Positions 22,263 to 32,240 of a DNA stretch of 54,505 nt are shown here, piece after piece. The stretch comes from Kiritimatiellia bacterium (GTDB lineage: Bacteria > Verrucomicrobiota > Kiritimatiellia > RFP12 > UBA1067): NCBI GenBank assembly GCA_024405265.1, contig JAKSOZ010000009.1:1-54505 (forward strand), written 5' to 3'. Both the position numbers and the translations under genes were made by a program. Each line of letters opens with the position of its first letter. The stretch's first letter is position 1. The notes below the pieces were generated by a model. That model worked only from the letters and a program-made list of their open reading frames with translations. It did no database searches and was not told where the DNA came from.

Positions 22263-23314
22263 AAAAGCTCTGTGTTCTTTTTTATGAGCTTTTCAAAATC
22301 TCGCTTTTCGTGATCGGCGGGGGTTATTCGATTTTGACTGTCGCAGACGAAGTGTTCTCGAAGAAGGGCTGGATTAAGGAAGGTGAGCTTTTCGAACATC
22401 TACCTATTTTTCAGATGATCCCCGGGCTTATCGCGACGCATACGGCCGTTTATGTCGGCAACAAGCTCGCCGGGAAATTGGGAGCCGCGATAGGTGTCAT
22501 CGCGGTCGCGATACCTAGTATCGTCATCTTCACCTTTGTCGCGGCGGGTTACGATTTTATCCCCGTGGAAAACGAGTATCTTAAGGGTGTGTTTCTGGGC
22601 TTAAGATCGGCGGTCACAGGCGTCATTCTTTCCGCCATGTTCAAAAACTGGCCGAAATCGCTTCCCGATAAAAACGCCTATGCGATGATGATCGTCGCGT
22701 TCTTCGCGATTGCCGTCCTTAAAATCAATATCGTGTACGTGATTATCGCGTCGATCTTGACGTCGATAGCTCGCGAGTATGCTCCGAAAGGAAAGGTCTT
22801 CAAGTCGAACGCGCTCGCGCTTTTGATCTTTCTCAAATACGGTCTTATAGGCTTCGGCGGGGGCTTTGTCTTGGTCCCTGTGTATATCGCCGATTTCGTC
22901 GGCCCTACGTCGCCTTATCTCAATATTCCGGTTGAAGAATTCTCGAACTTGGTTGCGCTGACTCAGATGACGCCCGGGCCTACGGCTGTCAATAACGCGA
23001 CGTTTTTCGGCTATAGACTCTTAGGAGTGCCCGGCGCGATTGTCGCTTCGATTTTGCTTTTACTTCCCGGGAGTGTGCTCGCCTTGCTCGCGTTAAGAAG
23101 TCTCGATAAGTTCAAAACCTCGCGTCTTGTAAAGGCGCTTATGCTTGGCGTCAAACCTTGCTCGATTGCGCTCATGCTCTCGGCGGTTCATGCTTTTGCA
23201 CCGATGTCGAATCCGTATTTGGTCCTGCTCGTCGCCGCGATAGTTTACACGAAAAAGCTCGGCGTCATGAGCGTCATATATCTCTCAGCTGTTATCGGAG
23301 TATTGTTGAAATGA
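22259..23314 (+). CDS. chrA: chromate-transporter (CHR) family membrane protein
   Basis: 351 residues with many hydrophobic helices in two similar halves. The first half has ISLFVIGGGYSILTVADEV and FQMIPGLIATHTAVYVGN. The second has KYGLIGFGGGFVLVPVYIADFV and TQMTPGPTAVNNATFFGY. This is the fused bidomain form of the CHR family. Characterised members export chromate, but many anaerobe homologues have no known substrate. The start at 22259 is supported by the ATGA overlap with the exonuclease and by alignment of MKKLCVLFYELFKISL with family N-termini. It overlaps tex by 4 nt. Confidence 0.87.
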   Translation: MKKLCVLFYELFKISLFVIGGGYSILTVADEVFSKKGWIKEGELFEHLPIFQMIPGLIATHTAVYVGNKLAGKLGAAIGVIAVAIPSIVIFTFVAAGYDFIPVENEYLKGVFLGLRSAVTGVILSAMFKNWPKSLPDKNAYAMMIVAFFAIAVLKINIVYVIIASILTSIAREYAPKGKVFKSNALALLIFLKYGLIGFGGGFVLVPVYIADFVGPTSPYLNIPVEEFSNLVALTQMTPGPTAVNNATFFGYRLLGVPGAIVASILLLLPGSVLALLALRSLDKFKTSRLVKALMLGVKPCSIALMLSAVHAFAPMSNPYLVLLVAAIVYTKKLGVMSVIYLSAVIGVLLK

Positions 23315-25515
23315 GTAGTCCCGCGATTCTCAATCGCTTAGTTCAGGAAATCGGCGTGATGCCGAAGCAGATCCTCGCCGTAGAAAAGTTGCTCGGCGAA
23401 GGTTCAACCGTTCCTTTTATCGCCCGCTATCGTAAAGAGGCTCACGGAAACCTCGACGAAGTCCAAATCGGTAAAATCCAAGAACGTCTCGGATACTATA
23501 AGGAGCTCGAAGATCGAAAGGCGACGATTCTCAAGTCGATCGATGAACAGGGTAAGCTTACGGAAGAGTTGCGCGGCAAAATCGAAGAGTGCTTCGTCAA
23601 GAGTGCGCTCGAAGACTTGTATCAGCCATATAAACCCAAGCGCCGTACTCGCGCTCAGGTCGCGAAGGAAAAGGGCTTCGAGCCGCTTGCGAATGATATT
23701 TGGGAAGGTAAGGCATATTCGGCGGACGAAGAAGAGCTTCAGTACGCTCGCGACATCTTGGCCGAGCGTATCGCCGACGACGCGGTGATTCGCGGTCTCG
23801 TGAGACGTTATTTCGCGACCAAGTCGCGCGTCAAGAGCGAAGTCGTATCTCCTAAGCCGACCGAACCGACAAAGTTCGAACAGTACTATGATTTCGAAGA
23901 ATCGATTTCGACGATTCCTTCGCATCGCTATCTTGCGATTCGTCGCGGACAAAAGGAAAACGTTCTCTGGGTGAAGCTCGTGGTCGACGCGGAAGAGATC
24001 GTAGATGAAATGATGGAGGCCATCAAGAAGTCCGACGAGCAAATCGAGCTAGCTGCGCGCGATGCATATAAGCGATTGTTGGCGCCGAGTTGCGAAATCG
24101 ATGTCACGGTCGAGAAGAAAATGGAGGCGGATCGCGCGGCGGTCGAAGTCTTCGCCGAGAATCTCAGACACCTTCTATTGGCCTCGCCGCTCGGAGAAAA
24201 GGCGGTTCTCGCCATCGACCCCGGAATCCGTACCGGATGCAAGGTCGCGATGATGGATTCGACCGGTAAGTATCTGGGCAAGACGGTGATCTTTCCGATG
24301 CAGAAGAAGGAAGATTCGGAGAAAGCGATTGCGCTCATCGTCAATAAGTTCCGCCCCGAAGCGATTGCCGTCGGCAACGGCACTGCCGGACGTGAAACCG
24401 AGACGTTCGTGAAAGATACTCTCAAGAAGCTTGCCAAACAGCATCCGGAAATCCCGACGCCGATGGTCGTCTCCGTTTCGGAGGCCGGCGCTTCCGTCTA
24501 TTCGGCCTCGGAAATCGCACGTAAAGAATTCCCCGACTTGGACCTCACGGTTCGCGGCGCGATTTCGATCGGACGTCGCTTGCAGGATCCGCTCGCCGAG
24601 CTCGTTAAGATCGATCCGAAGGCGATCGGTGTCGGACAGTATCAGCACGATGTTCATCAACCGCTTTTGTCTGCGAAACTTGATGAAGTCGTCGTATCGT
24701 GCGTGAACGGCGTAGGTGTCGAGCTCAATACCGCGTCCGCGCCATTGCTCGAGCGTGTATCGGGATTGTCGGCGACGCTAGCTAAGGCGATTGTCGAGTG
24801 GCGTAATGAACATGGCAAGTTTTCGAGTCGCGAGGATTTGAAGTCCGTTAAGGGACTCGGTCCTAAGGCATTTGAGCAATGTGCCGGCTTCCTTAGAATC
24901 CGCGGTGCCAAGAACCCGCTCGACGCTTCGGCGGTCCATCCGGAGCGATATGCGCTCGTCGGTAAGATGGCCGAAGATGCGGGGCTCGAACTTAAAGCGC
25001 TTATCGGCAACGCCGACGCGGTCAAGAAGATTGATCTGAAACGTTATATTACGACAGAGGTCGGTGAGCCGACTTTGAAGGATATTTGCGCCGAACTCTT
25101 GAAGCCCGGTCGTGATCCTCGAGCCGTCTTCGAGCCTCCGAAGTTCAGAGATGATGTTTCTAAAATCGAAGATGTGAGAGAGGGTATGAAGCTCGAAGGT
25201 GTCGTTACGAACGTCACGGCTTTCGGCGCTTTCGTCGACATAGGAGTCCATCAAGATGGTCTTATTCATCTCTCCGAACTTTCCGATAATTATGTTACCG
25301 ACCCTGCAAGCATTGTCAAGGCAGGCGACCGCCTTAACGTAACGGTTATAGGAGTCGATATGGCGCGCGGTAGGATTTCGCTTTCCGCGAAATCGAAGCC
25401 CGGCTTCGGCTCAAGCGCGAGTTCGAGCGGAACAGCAGGTGTGAGATCGAGCGGGAATAAGGCTCGTAGCTGGAGCTCCGGCGGATTCAGTTGCAATCCT
25501 TTCGCCAATTTATAA
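23311..25515 (+). CDS. tex: Tex-family S1 RNA-binding protein
   Basis: 734 residues, matching Tex/YhgF. Order: N-terminal helical domain (VPFIARYRKEAHGNLDEVQI), YqgF/RNase H-like core from about residue 298 (VLAIDPGIRTGCKVAMMD), helix-hairpin-helix segment (FSSREDLKSVKGLGPKAFEQ, near 510-530), and an S1 domain from about 626 (GVVTNVTAFGAFVDIGVHQDG). The tail is Ser/Gly-rich. Tex proteins bind nucleic acid and influence transcription and toxin expression. The ATG at 23311 overlaps the chrA stop. An upstream extension to 23158 in this frame is only overlap with chrA. Confidence 0.95.
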   Translation: MSSPAILNRLVQEIGVMPKQILAVEKLLGEGSTVPFIARYRKEAHGNLDEVQIGKIQERLGYYKELEDRKATILKSIDEQGKLTEELRGKIEECFVKSALEDLYQPYKPKRRTRAQVAKEKGFEPLANDIWEGKAYSADEEELQYARDILAERIADDAVIRGLVRRYFATKSRVKSEVVSPKPTEPTKFEQYYDFEESISTIPSHRYLAIRRGQKENVLWVKLVVDAEEIVDEMMEAIKKSDEQIELAARDAYKRLLAPSCEIDVTVEKKMEADRAAVEVFAENLRHLLLASPLGEKAVLAIDPGIRTGCKVAMMDSTGKYLGKTVIFPMQKKEDSEKAIALIVNKFRPEAIAVGNGTAGRETETFVKDTLKKLAKQHPEIPTPMVVSVSEAGASVYSASEIARKEFPDLDLTVRGAISIGRRLQDPLAELVKIDPKAIGVGQYQHDVHQPLLSAKLDEVVVSCVNGVGVELNTASAPLLERVSGLSATLAKAIVEWRNEHGKFSSREDLKSVKGLGPKAFEQCAGFLRIRGAKNPLDASAVHPERYALVGKMAEDAGLELKALIGNADAVKKIDLKRYITTEVGEPTLKDICAELLKPGRDPRAVFEPPKFRDDVSKIEDVREGMKLEGVVTNVTAFGAFVDIGVHQDGLIHLSELSDNYVTDPASIVKAGDRLNVTVIGVDMARGRISLSAKSKPGFGSSASSSGTAGVRSSGNKARSWSSGGFSCNPFANL

Positions 25516-25526
25516 GGAGAGACCTA

Positions 25527-28500
25527 ATGAAGAACGTAATATTAGTAATGTCATATCTTGTCTCACTTGCGCTGTTCGCGGCGTGGGAAGACGTGACGCC
25601 AGAGAAATACCCGAACGCCGATCAAGTCGTTCTGAACGAACTGATTCATTACGAATACAATCCCGATGGCTCGTACTCCAGCCGCGATGAACAGTGGTTC
25701 AAGATCTTGACCGAGAAAGGGCGCCGCGAGTCCTCGACCATTTCTATCGGTTATAATCTGCGCTACGGCAAGGGTGAAATCACGTTCATCGAAGTTATCG
25801 GAGAGGATGGCATCGCCAGAAATATCGATATCGCTTCGACGTTGAACGAAACCACGGATAACTCTTCGATGGGATCGAACATCTTCGACCCGATGTCGAA
25901 GAACTTGAGCTGTGCGATTCCGGCGCTTAAAGTCGGCGATGTCGTTCACTTCATCATCAAGAAGAAGATCGAAAAAGCGCGCTTTCAAAATCAATGGGGA
26001 GAGATCGAAATCTTTGAATATACTTATCCGATCGAGCATATGGAAGTTACGATCAAAGCCCCGGCAGAGAGGCCGCTCTTGTCTCGATCGATTCGTAATC
26101 CTCTTGGTAACGTGACCGAAAGCGCGGAGACGCTTGAGGACGGAAGCACGCTTCATAAGTGGGTTGTCGAGAACTCGCCGCAGGCATTCGAAGAGGACGA
26201 TATGCCTCCGATGTATACCCAGATTCAGCACCTTCGTGTGTCGACAGCGACGGATTGGCGAGATCTTTCTAAGTGGTATTGGAATTTGTGTTTGCCTCAT
26301 CTGAATTGCACAACCGAAGCGATCACGAATAAGGTTGAGGAGATCGGGCATGATTACACGAAACTCTATAAATGGGTCGCCCAGGAGATCCGTTACATGG
26401 GCCTTACGATGGAAGATACTTCGCCTGGATATTCTCCTCATGACGTTAACGTTACTTTTGATAATCGATATGGTGTTTGCCGCGACAAGGCAGGGCTTTT
26501 GGTCGCGATGCTCAGGATTGCCGGATATGATGCGTTCCCGGTCCTAATAAATCATGGTGCGAAACTTGACAAGGAAGTTCCTCAACCTTTCTTCAATCAT
26601 GCGATTGTCGCAATTGATTTGAATGGGGAATATGTCTTGATGGATCCTACCGATGAATCCAGTCGAGACCTCTTCCCCTCATACCTTTCCAATTCGAGCT
26701 ATCTTGTTTGTCGCCCTGAAGGGGAAACGCTTCAGATAACGCCGACTATCAGTGCGAAGGAAAATTCGCTGATCGTCAATTCTGACGGTAAGATGGAAAG
26801 CGACGGATCGATTTTGCTTAAGAGCGAAATCATCGCGCACGGAATCAATGATAATGCTTTGCGCGGCAGACTTCTACGAATGAAAGCGCGCGATCATCGG
26901 AAGCTGATCGAGAACGTTATGCGTCGTATAGCGCCCGGAAGCGAGGTGCTCTCGGTCGAGATCACGCCTGCTGATCTTCGCAACACCGAAGAACCGCTTA
27001 CCTTCAAAGTCCTTGCGCATCTTCCGGATATGGTGACGAAAGGCGAGAATATATCGACCTTGACGTTGCCTATGCTCTCTAAGAATCTCGGTGTCGTTAA
27101 TTGGCTCGCGGAAGGTAAGACCTCTCTTGATAAGCGACGTTTCCCGCTTCAGCTCGCGGCCACGGCCGGCGCGGAGGAAACGCTCACTCTCGAGCTCTGT
27201 GAAAACTTGTGCGAGGTCATAAAACTTCCCGAGCCGATGAAACTCGAAGGCGCTGTAAGCTACATAGGCGAAGTGAATGTCGATTCATCGGTATTAAGCG
27301 CAAGGCGAGTCTTCAATCTCGAAAGGATCGAGTATTCGAGTGATGAATACCTCGGACTTAAATCGGCGTTCGAAAAGATCGAAGCCGCTGAACGCGTCGA
27401 AAGCGTTTTTGCCGCGTCGTCGATTAAGGGAGCTGACGTTCATTATCGCTTAAATGAAATCGAAGTCGCAAAGAAAGATGAGTACAACTGGGTTGTAACG
27501 AATACGTTTGAGAAGGAGATTCTTACATATGACGGCAAAAAGAAATCTTCCGAAATCATTATCGATTATAACCCGAGTTGGGAGACGATCGAGCTGGCTA
27601 ATGCGAAAGTGACGAATAAGAACGGTAGTGTCAGCGTTGTAACCGAAAAGGAGATCAACGAAATGGATGCCGAGTGGACCGGAGAAGCTCCGCGCTATCC
27701 GGCTTCCAAGCAGTTCATCGTCAACCTCCCTTCGGTCGAAATCGGCAGTGTCATCTCCTGCAAGATCGTGAGAACAATCAAGGCATCGCCTTTGCCGTTC
27801 TTTGCGCGCTATTATTTCGATACTGTCGAGCCGACAGATAAGCTTATCGTGAAAGTTGATGATTTCGTTCGTGAAGTTGCGAGCCCGAAGTTGATCGTTC
27901 GCGAATCGATGCAGCCGAATGGGGGGCTTTGGCGTGAGAACTTGATTATGTCGGATAGCGAGATTAAAGGCGGCTTTGATTTGAAGGTGAAGTCTTATAG
28001 TTTTCCGGAAGCCGGGGATAGCCTTAAAGAAATCCGTGATTGGATGGCGAAGAACATCCGCGTCGTCGGGCCTTCTCTTTATGAAACTCGGCTTATCGAT
28101 CAAATGACTTCGCCGAAGACCGTGCTTGAAGAGCGCTATGCTTCGCGCCTTGATTACGCGCGCACGATGTGCGCGGTAATGAAGGGGGCCGGGTATGAGG
28201 CTGAAGTGGTTTTCGCCTCGCTTGATAAGTTGGATAGCGAGAAGGAGCGCCTCGAAGCGCTTGCCTTCGGTAATCGCGAAAAGTATTCGAACCCGCTAGT
28301 CAAGGTCGGAAACATCTTTATCGGTACGGAAAACGAGTATACCCCGCTTGGTCTCAGCGTTTATAACGGCTCGACCTACTTCAATCCCGAGAGCGGAGAG
28401 ATCGGCACGATCATTTCCAAGTCGGCGAAGATGCCGACGGATATTGTCACTCGCGTTGATATGAAGGTTAATGAAGACGGCGGCGTCGATTTCGAGTTTG

Positions 28501-29096
28501 AGAAGTCGTATTCCGGTGTTGAAATCGGCGCGTTCAGAAAGCGCTACGCGGAGATGCTTGAAGAGGACCGCTCGCGTCACTTCCTTGAGCTCGTCAGCGC
28601 GTTCTCCACTAATGCGAAAGCGACGAGCGAGCTTGAAACCGATATTGAAAGCTACCCTTCGACGATCAAGTTCAAGGCCCATGCCAATGACTTCGCAGTC
28701 GTGAACGGAGACATGATCACGCTTGAGATACCCGACTTCGCGAAGGCCCTTTTCCCGCTTACGGGCACGAAGCGCTTGACCCCTATCGGCATCGCGGCGA
28801 AAGACTCGACTTCGATTTCGATGGTCGCGCTGAGCTTTCCGAAGGGTTTCACGGAGGTCGAGCACGTGAGCGAGGAATATGTCATGCGCGACCCGACCGG
28901 GCCTGAAATTTGGCATCGTTTCAAGGTCGAGACCAAAGTCGAAGATGAAGTTCTTACGCTCCTCTTAACGCGAATTTCTTATGAGCATGGCGCAGCATTG
29001 CTCGATAAGAGCTATTTCCCGCTTCTTAAAGAATGGTCGAAAGTCGCCGGCTCAAAGGCGAATCGTACGATCATGATTCGCAGGAAATGGTATTGA
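25527..29096 (+). CDS. exported DUF3857/transglutaminase-like protein with duplicated halves
   Basis: 1189 residues, behind AAGGAGA at 25514-25520. A signal peptide (MKNVILVMSYLVSLALFA) suggests export. Residues ~35-230 look like DUF3857. A transglutaminase core follows with a plausible Cys-His-Asp triad: C318 (GVCRDKAGLL), H358 (NHAIVAID), D373 (LMDPTDESS). The architecture repeats from about residue 640: a second DUF3857-like region, then IRDWMAKNIRVVG and YASRLDYARTMCAVMKGAGY, where Ser (873) replaces the catalytic Cys. So the second copy is probably non-catalytic. Family members are common in Bacteroidota and PVC genomes and poorly understood. It is the last gene of the operon that starts at 18329; the next gene has its own promoter. 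Confidence 0.85.
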   Translation: MKNVILVMSYLVSLALFAAWEDVTPEKYPNADQVVLNELIHYEYNPDGSYSSRDEQWFKILTEKGRRESSTISIGYNLRYGKGEITFIEVIGEDGIARNIDIASTLNETTDNSSMGSNIFDPMSKNLSCAIPALKVGDVVHFIIKKKIEKARFQNQWGEIEIFEYTYPIEHMEVTIKAPAERPLLSRSIRNPLGNVTESAETLEDGSTLHKWVVENSPQAFEEDDMPPMYTQIQHLRVSTATDWRDLSKWYWNLCLPHLNCTTEAITNKVEEIGHDYTKLYKWVAQEIRYMGLTMEDTSPGYSPHDVNVTFDNRYGVCRDKAGLLVAMLRIAGYDAFPVLINHGAKLDKEVPQPFFNHAIVAIDLNGEYVLMDPTDESSRDLFPSYLSNSSYLVCRPEGETLQITPTISAKENSLIVNSDGKMESDGSILLKSEIIAHGINDNALRGRLLRMKARDHRKLIENVMRRIAPGSEVLSVEITPADLRNTEEPLTFKVLAHLPDMVTKGENISTLTLPMLSKNLGVVNWLAEGKTSLDKRRFPLQLAATAGAEETLTLELCENLCEVIKLPEPMKLEGAVSYIGEVNVDSSVLSARRVFNLERIEYSSDEYLGLKSAFEKIEAAERVESVFAASSIKGADVHYRLNEIEVAKKDEYNWVVTNTFEKEILTYDGKKKSSEIIIDYNPSWETIELANAKVTNKNGSVSVVTEKEINEMDAEWTGEAPRYPASKQFIVNLPSVEIGSVISCKIVRTIKASPLPFFARYYFDTVEPTDKLIVKVDDFVREVASPKLIVRESMQPNGGLWRENLIMSDSEIKGGFDLKVKSYSFPEAGDSLKEIRDWMAKNIRVVGPSLYETRLIDQMTSPKTVLEERYASRLDYARTMCAVMKGAGYEAEVVFASLDKLDSEKERLEALAFGNREKYSNPLVKVGNIFIGTENEYTPLGLSVYNGSTYFNPESGEIGTIISKSAKMPTDIVTRVDMKVNEDGGVDFEFEKSYSGVEIGAFRKRYAEMLEEDRSRHFLELVSAFSTNAKATSELETDIESYPSTIKFKAHANDFAVVNGDMITLEIPDFAKALFPLTGTKRLTPIGIAAKDSTSISMVALSFPKGFTEVEHVSEEYVMRDPTGPEIWHRFKVETKVEDEVLTLLLTRISYEHGAALLDKSYFPLLKEWSKVAGSKANRTIMIRRKWY

Positions 29097-29121
29097 GCAT
29101 TTGAAATGGAAATGGTATAAT
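29093..29121 (+). promoter_or_regulatory. promoter of the gspF-pseudopilin operon
   Basis: -35 TTGAGC (29093-29098), 17-nt spacer, extended -10 TGGTATAAT (-10 at 29116-29121). The -35 overlaps the stop codon of the preceding gene. The ATG is 32 nt past the -10. Confidence 0.7.
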
Positions 29122-29153
29122 TCAGGCAAATACTTGAGAAGGGATTCTTTCCA

Positions 29154-30458
29154 ATGGCGACATTTCAGTATAGAGCTAAGGACGCCGCGGGCAATGAAGT
29201 CAGCGGCACGATAGAGGCCGGCGATCGTGGAAGCGCGATTCAGGCCGTGCGCGCGCAGGGCCTGATGCCGACGGCGCTTGGAGAAATCAAGGGCGCTCCC
29301 GCGTCCGCTCCGGCGAAGGAGTCGAAGAAGTCGGCTAAACCGGCGAAAGAAGCGAAGCCGAAAGCGAAGTCGAAAGATATCAAGCTACCGAGCTGGATGC
29401 GTGGCAAGATCAAAACGAAGGTCTTGACCCAGTTTACTCGTCAGCTCGCGACGCTCGTGAATTCGGGGCTCCCGCTTATGCGCGGCATAGAGGTTTTGAA
29501 GCGTCAGATGAAAGATCCCCAGATGCTTGAGGCGCTCGCGGGTATTTCGGAGAACATCTCCTCGGGCGGAACCTTCTCCGAAGCGCTTACCGCGTACCCG
29601 AAGATTTTCGATAATCTTTACGTCAACATGGTCAAAGCAGGCGAAGCGGGCGGTGTTCTCGAAGTCGTTTTGAGCCGACTCGCCGAATTCGCGGAAAAGA
29701 GTGAGAAAATCGCGAATAAGGTTAAGGGCGCGATGATTTACCCGGTTGTCGTGTTGGTCGCTGCGGTCGGTATTACCGGCTTCTTGCTCGTCGCGGTCAT
29801 TCCGAAGTTCCAGCAGGTCTTCCAGGATATGATGAACGGTAAGCCGCTCCCCGCCATTACCCAGATGGTCATGAATTGGTCTGATTATATCCAGCATAAC
29901 GGCCTTACGATCGTGATCGTCGTAGCGGCGATTATCGTCGCGTGCAAAATCATCGGTAAAACTGAAAAGGGCGCGTATCTCTTCGATGTTCTGAAGCTGA
30001 AAGCTCCGGTTACCGGTACGCTCGCCCAGCGTAGTGCCGTCTCGCGCATTACCCGTACGCTCGGTACGCTTCTTTCCTCCGGCGTTCCGATTCTTCAGTC
30101 GCTTACGATTGTTCGCGATACGACCGGTAACCGAGTTCTTACGAAGGCGATTCAGTCGATTCACGACAGTGTCAAGGAAGGTGAGTCGATGACCCAGCCT
30201 TTGTCGCAGTGCAAGGTCTTCCCCCCGATGGTCGTATCGATGGTCGAAGTCGGCGAAGAAACGGGTGCTCTCGCGGACATGCTTACGCGTATCGCCAATA
30301 CCTACGACGACGAAGTCGATAACGCCGTAGCCGGCATGACTGCCGCGATCGAACCTGCGCTTATCATCGTCCTCGCTGTGGTCGTCGGTACTATCGTTAT
30401 CGCTATGTTCATGCCGATGGTCGACATCATCTCCTCCGTCTCCGGCGGCGGCAATTGA
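29154..30458 (+). CDS. gspF: type II secretion/type IV pilus inner-membrane platform protein (GspF/PilC)
   Basis: 434 residues. It starts with the family hallmark MATFQYRAKDAAGNEVSGTI. A ~35-residue Ala/Lys/Pro linker (APAKESKKSAKPAKEAKPKAK) follows. Two T2SSF repeats then run (FTRQLATLVNSGLPLMRGIEVL and ITRTLGTLLSSGVPILQSLTIV) with three membrane segments: YPVVVLVAAVGITGFLLVAVI, LTIVIVVAAIIVACKII and IIVLAVVVGTIVIAMFMPM. The protein anchors the assembly ATPase and the pseudopilus base. No ATPase (GspE/PilB), secretin or prepilin peptidase gene is in this window, so they must lie elsewhere. Its stop overlaps the next gene's region. Confidence 0.93.
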   Translation: MATFQYRAKDAAGNEVSGTIEAGDRGSAIQAVRAQGLMPTALGEIKGAPASAPAKESKKSAKPAKEAKPKAKSKDIKLPSWMRGKIKTKVLTQFTRQLATLVNSGLPLMRGIEVLKRQMKDPQMLEALAGISENISSGGTFSEALTAYPKIFDNLYVNMVKAGEAGGVLEVVLSRLAEFAEKSEKIANKVKGAMIYPVVVLVAAVGITGFLLVAVIPKFQQVFQDMMNGKPLPAITQMVMNWSDYIQHNGLTIVIVVAAIIVACKIIGKTEKGAYLFDVLKLKAPVTGTLAQRSAVSRITRTLGTLLSSGVPILQSLTIVRDTTGNRVLTKAIQSIHDSVKEGESMTQPLSQCKVFPPMVVSMVEVGEETGALADMLTRIANTYDDEVDNAVAGMTAAIEPALIIVLAVVVGTIVIAMFMPMVDIISSVSGGGN

Positions 30459-30463
30459 TAAAA

Positions 30464-31633
30464 ATGAAACGTAAAGCGTTTACTTTAATCGAGCTCTTGG
30501 TCGCGGTCGTGGTGATCGCGATCTTGATGAGCATCGTCTTCAGGCTCTCCGGAATCGGCGGGAATACTCAGAAGCGAAACGAGACGGTCGCTCGTCTTCA
30601 GAAGCTCGAGAACTGCTTGTCGGGCTACTATGCCGCTTTCGGTAGCTACCCGCCCGTCCCGATGCAGCGCAATCCCTCGCGCAATTTCCGCCTGAAGGTG
30701 GAAATGGGCGTTCAGGATCCCCGCGGCAACGGCGAAGAAGTTAACGGACTTAATTGGTCGAGCGTTGAAGCCGCCTGCCGCGCGCAACCGGTAGCGACTT
30801 ACTTTCCGTTTCGTCAAAGCTATCATGACCTCGTCATGAACGTCGAGAAAGCTCTTCGTGAAAAGGCTCAACAGGCTCGCAGTAACCAAAACTTGAAAGA
30901 TCAGGGCTTTGACGATGAGCGACTTCGTCGCGGCTTCGACGATGGCCTGTCGGGAAGTGGCGTCAAAGGAGATGTCCTAACCTCTGAGGATACGGTTTTC
31001 GAGTTCGGTCTTATGAGCTTTTTGCTACCGCGTTACTTTTTCATGCTTGGTTGTCATCCTGATTTCATGAGCCGTCCGGAATGGCTTACCAACAATTCGG
31101 TCCCCGCCGATCCTCAAGATGGCTCGGAAATCCCCGGACGCGAGTCCGCGCAGTGGGAAACGTTCCGCGGTTGGTACTACGATAATCAGGGCAAGAAACT
31201 CGATAATGGTTCCGACGCTTGGAAATACTCGATGGTTCCTTCTCAGGCCGTTTGCGCAAGGTGGATGCCGAATCTAGAAGGTGCATGTCGTACTTGCGTC
31301 GGCAATTCGACCTTTTTCGGTATCAATATTTCCGATGGCGTAGCGTCCGCTTTCAGCGCCGATAATCCGGGCGTCGCGAATATGATCCGCTATCCCGACC
31401 CTTCGAACCCCAATAATGGGTATGTCGTTAACTCGATTACGATTCTCGACGGTTGGGGACGCGAATTCTTCTATTATTCAGCGCCTCCGTTCCAGAGCTA
31501 CACGCTTTGGAGTGCCGGTCCGAATGGAAAAACTTTCTGTCCTTGGGTTCCGCTCGATTCGCTCGATAAGGCTGATGAAAAGCGTACGGCCGGCGAGTGG
31601 ATGGCCGATGATATTATGCAAATGGGGTACTAA
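30464..31633 (+). CDS. large GspG-like pseudopilin
   Basis: 389 residues from the ATG at 30464; a TTG at 30455 in the same frame overlaps the gspF stop but is less likely. Class III prepilin leader KRKA|FTLIELLVAVVVIAIL with Glu at +5 and Ala, not Gly, before the cut. After the helix, a long globular part ends in a GspG-like segment (LDGWGREFFYYSAPPF, then LWSAGPNGKTF). It is much larger than a typical pseudopilin (~150 residues), so it carries an extra domain I do not recognise. It probably takes part in a pseudopilus or secretion filament in the cell envelope. Confidence 0.82.
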   Translation: MKRKAFTLIELLVAVVVIAILMSIVFRLSGIGGNTQKRNETVARLQKLENCLSGYYAAFGSYPPVPMQRNPSRNFRLKVEMGVQDPRGNGEEVNGLNWSSVEAACRAQPVATYFPFRQSYHDLVMNVEKALREKAQQARSNQNLKDQGFDDERLRRGFDDGLSGSGVKGDVLTSEDTVFEFGLMSFLLPRYFFMLGCHPDFMSRPEWLTNNSVPADPQDGSEIPGRESAQWETFRGWYYDNQGKKLDNGSDAWKYSMVPSQAVCARWMPNLEGACRTCVGNSTFFGINISDGVASAFSADNPGVANMIRYPDPSNPNNGYVVNSITILDGWGREFFYYSAPPFQSYTLWSAGPNGKTFCPWVPLDSLDKADEKRTAGEWMADDIMQMGY

Positions 31634-31637
31634 AAAT

Positions 31638-32240
31638 ATGAAAAGCGCGTTCTCTCTCGTTGAAATGCTTGTAGTCGTCGGAATCATCGCGATTCTTACG
31701 GGCTCTTCGCTCGCGGTTTACTCGAATATGACGAACAAGGCTCAGGTTACCAAGGGCCTGGAACTCGTCATGAATACGACGACCGCGCTTACTCAGTACT
31801 TCCAGGAGAAGGGTTTTTGGGCGGACGCGCTCATCGAAGGTAGCGGTGATCGTCTTAATGCGAAAGCCGCGTATCCTCTCGCGAAGGCCGGCTATATGTC
31901 GCTCTCGTATGACGCGAATATGCGCTCGCTTTCCGGCCTCGACCGTTGCGGTATCGTCGACCCTTGGGCAATGGATGCGATCAAGGCGGTTTCCTCGTCT
32001 TCTAATGCTGACCACCTTAAGGTCCGTACGGGCGGCACGGTCGATGACCATATTCTCCGTTATGCGATCGACGACGATGGTGACGGTATTACCGAGATCA
32101 ATACGGAAGGTATTTCCGCGCGAGTTCGCGCGACCGCCTGCGTTTGGAGCTGCGGTCCTGATGGAGTCTTTCAGCCTTATTCGAAGCGCGGCAGATCCGA
32201 CGACATCTATAGCTGGACGAAGGCCATGGAGGTAAGATGA
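31638..32240 (+). CDS. GspG-like pseudopilin
   Basis: 200 residues. The ATG at 31638 gives the prepilin leader MKSA|FSLVEMLVVVGIIAIL (Ala before the cut, Glu +5). The C-terminal half has DPWAMDAIK and CVWSCGPDGVFQPY, the pattern of major pseudopilins whose C-terminal loop often binds calcium. An acidic run, DDDGDGITEIN, could be such a loop. It starts 4 nt after the previous gene and overlaps the next by 4 nt (ATGA). Confidence 0.85.
   Translation: MKSAFSLVEMLVVVGIIAILTGSSLAVYSNMTNKAQVTKGLELVMNTTTALTQYFQEKGFWADALIEGSGDRLNAKAAYPLAKAGYMSLSYDANMRSLSGLDRCGIVDPWAMDAIKAVSSSSNADHLKVRTGGTVDDHILRYAIDDDGDGITEINTEGISARVRATACVWSCGPDGVFQPYSKRGRSDDIYSWTKAMEVR

Noticed and set aside
23158-23310. N-terminal extension of tex from an upstream start
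   Set aside because: The extra 51 residues overlap the end of chrA and have no Tex similarity; the ATGA overlap start is better.
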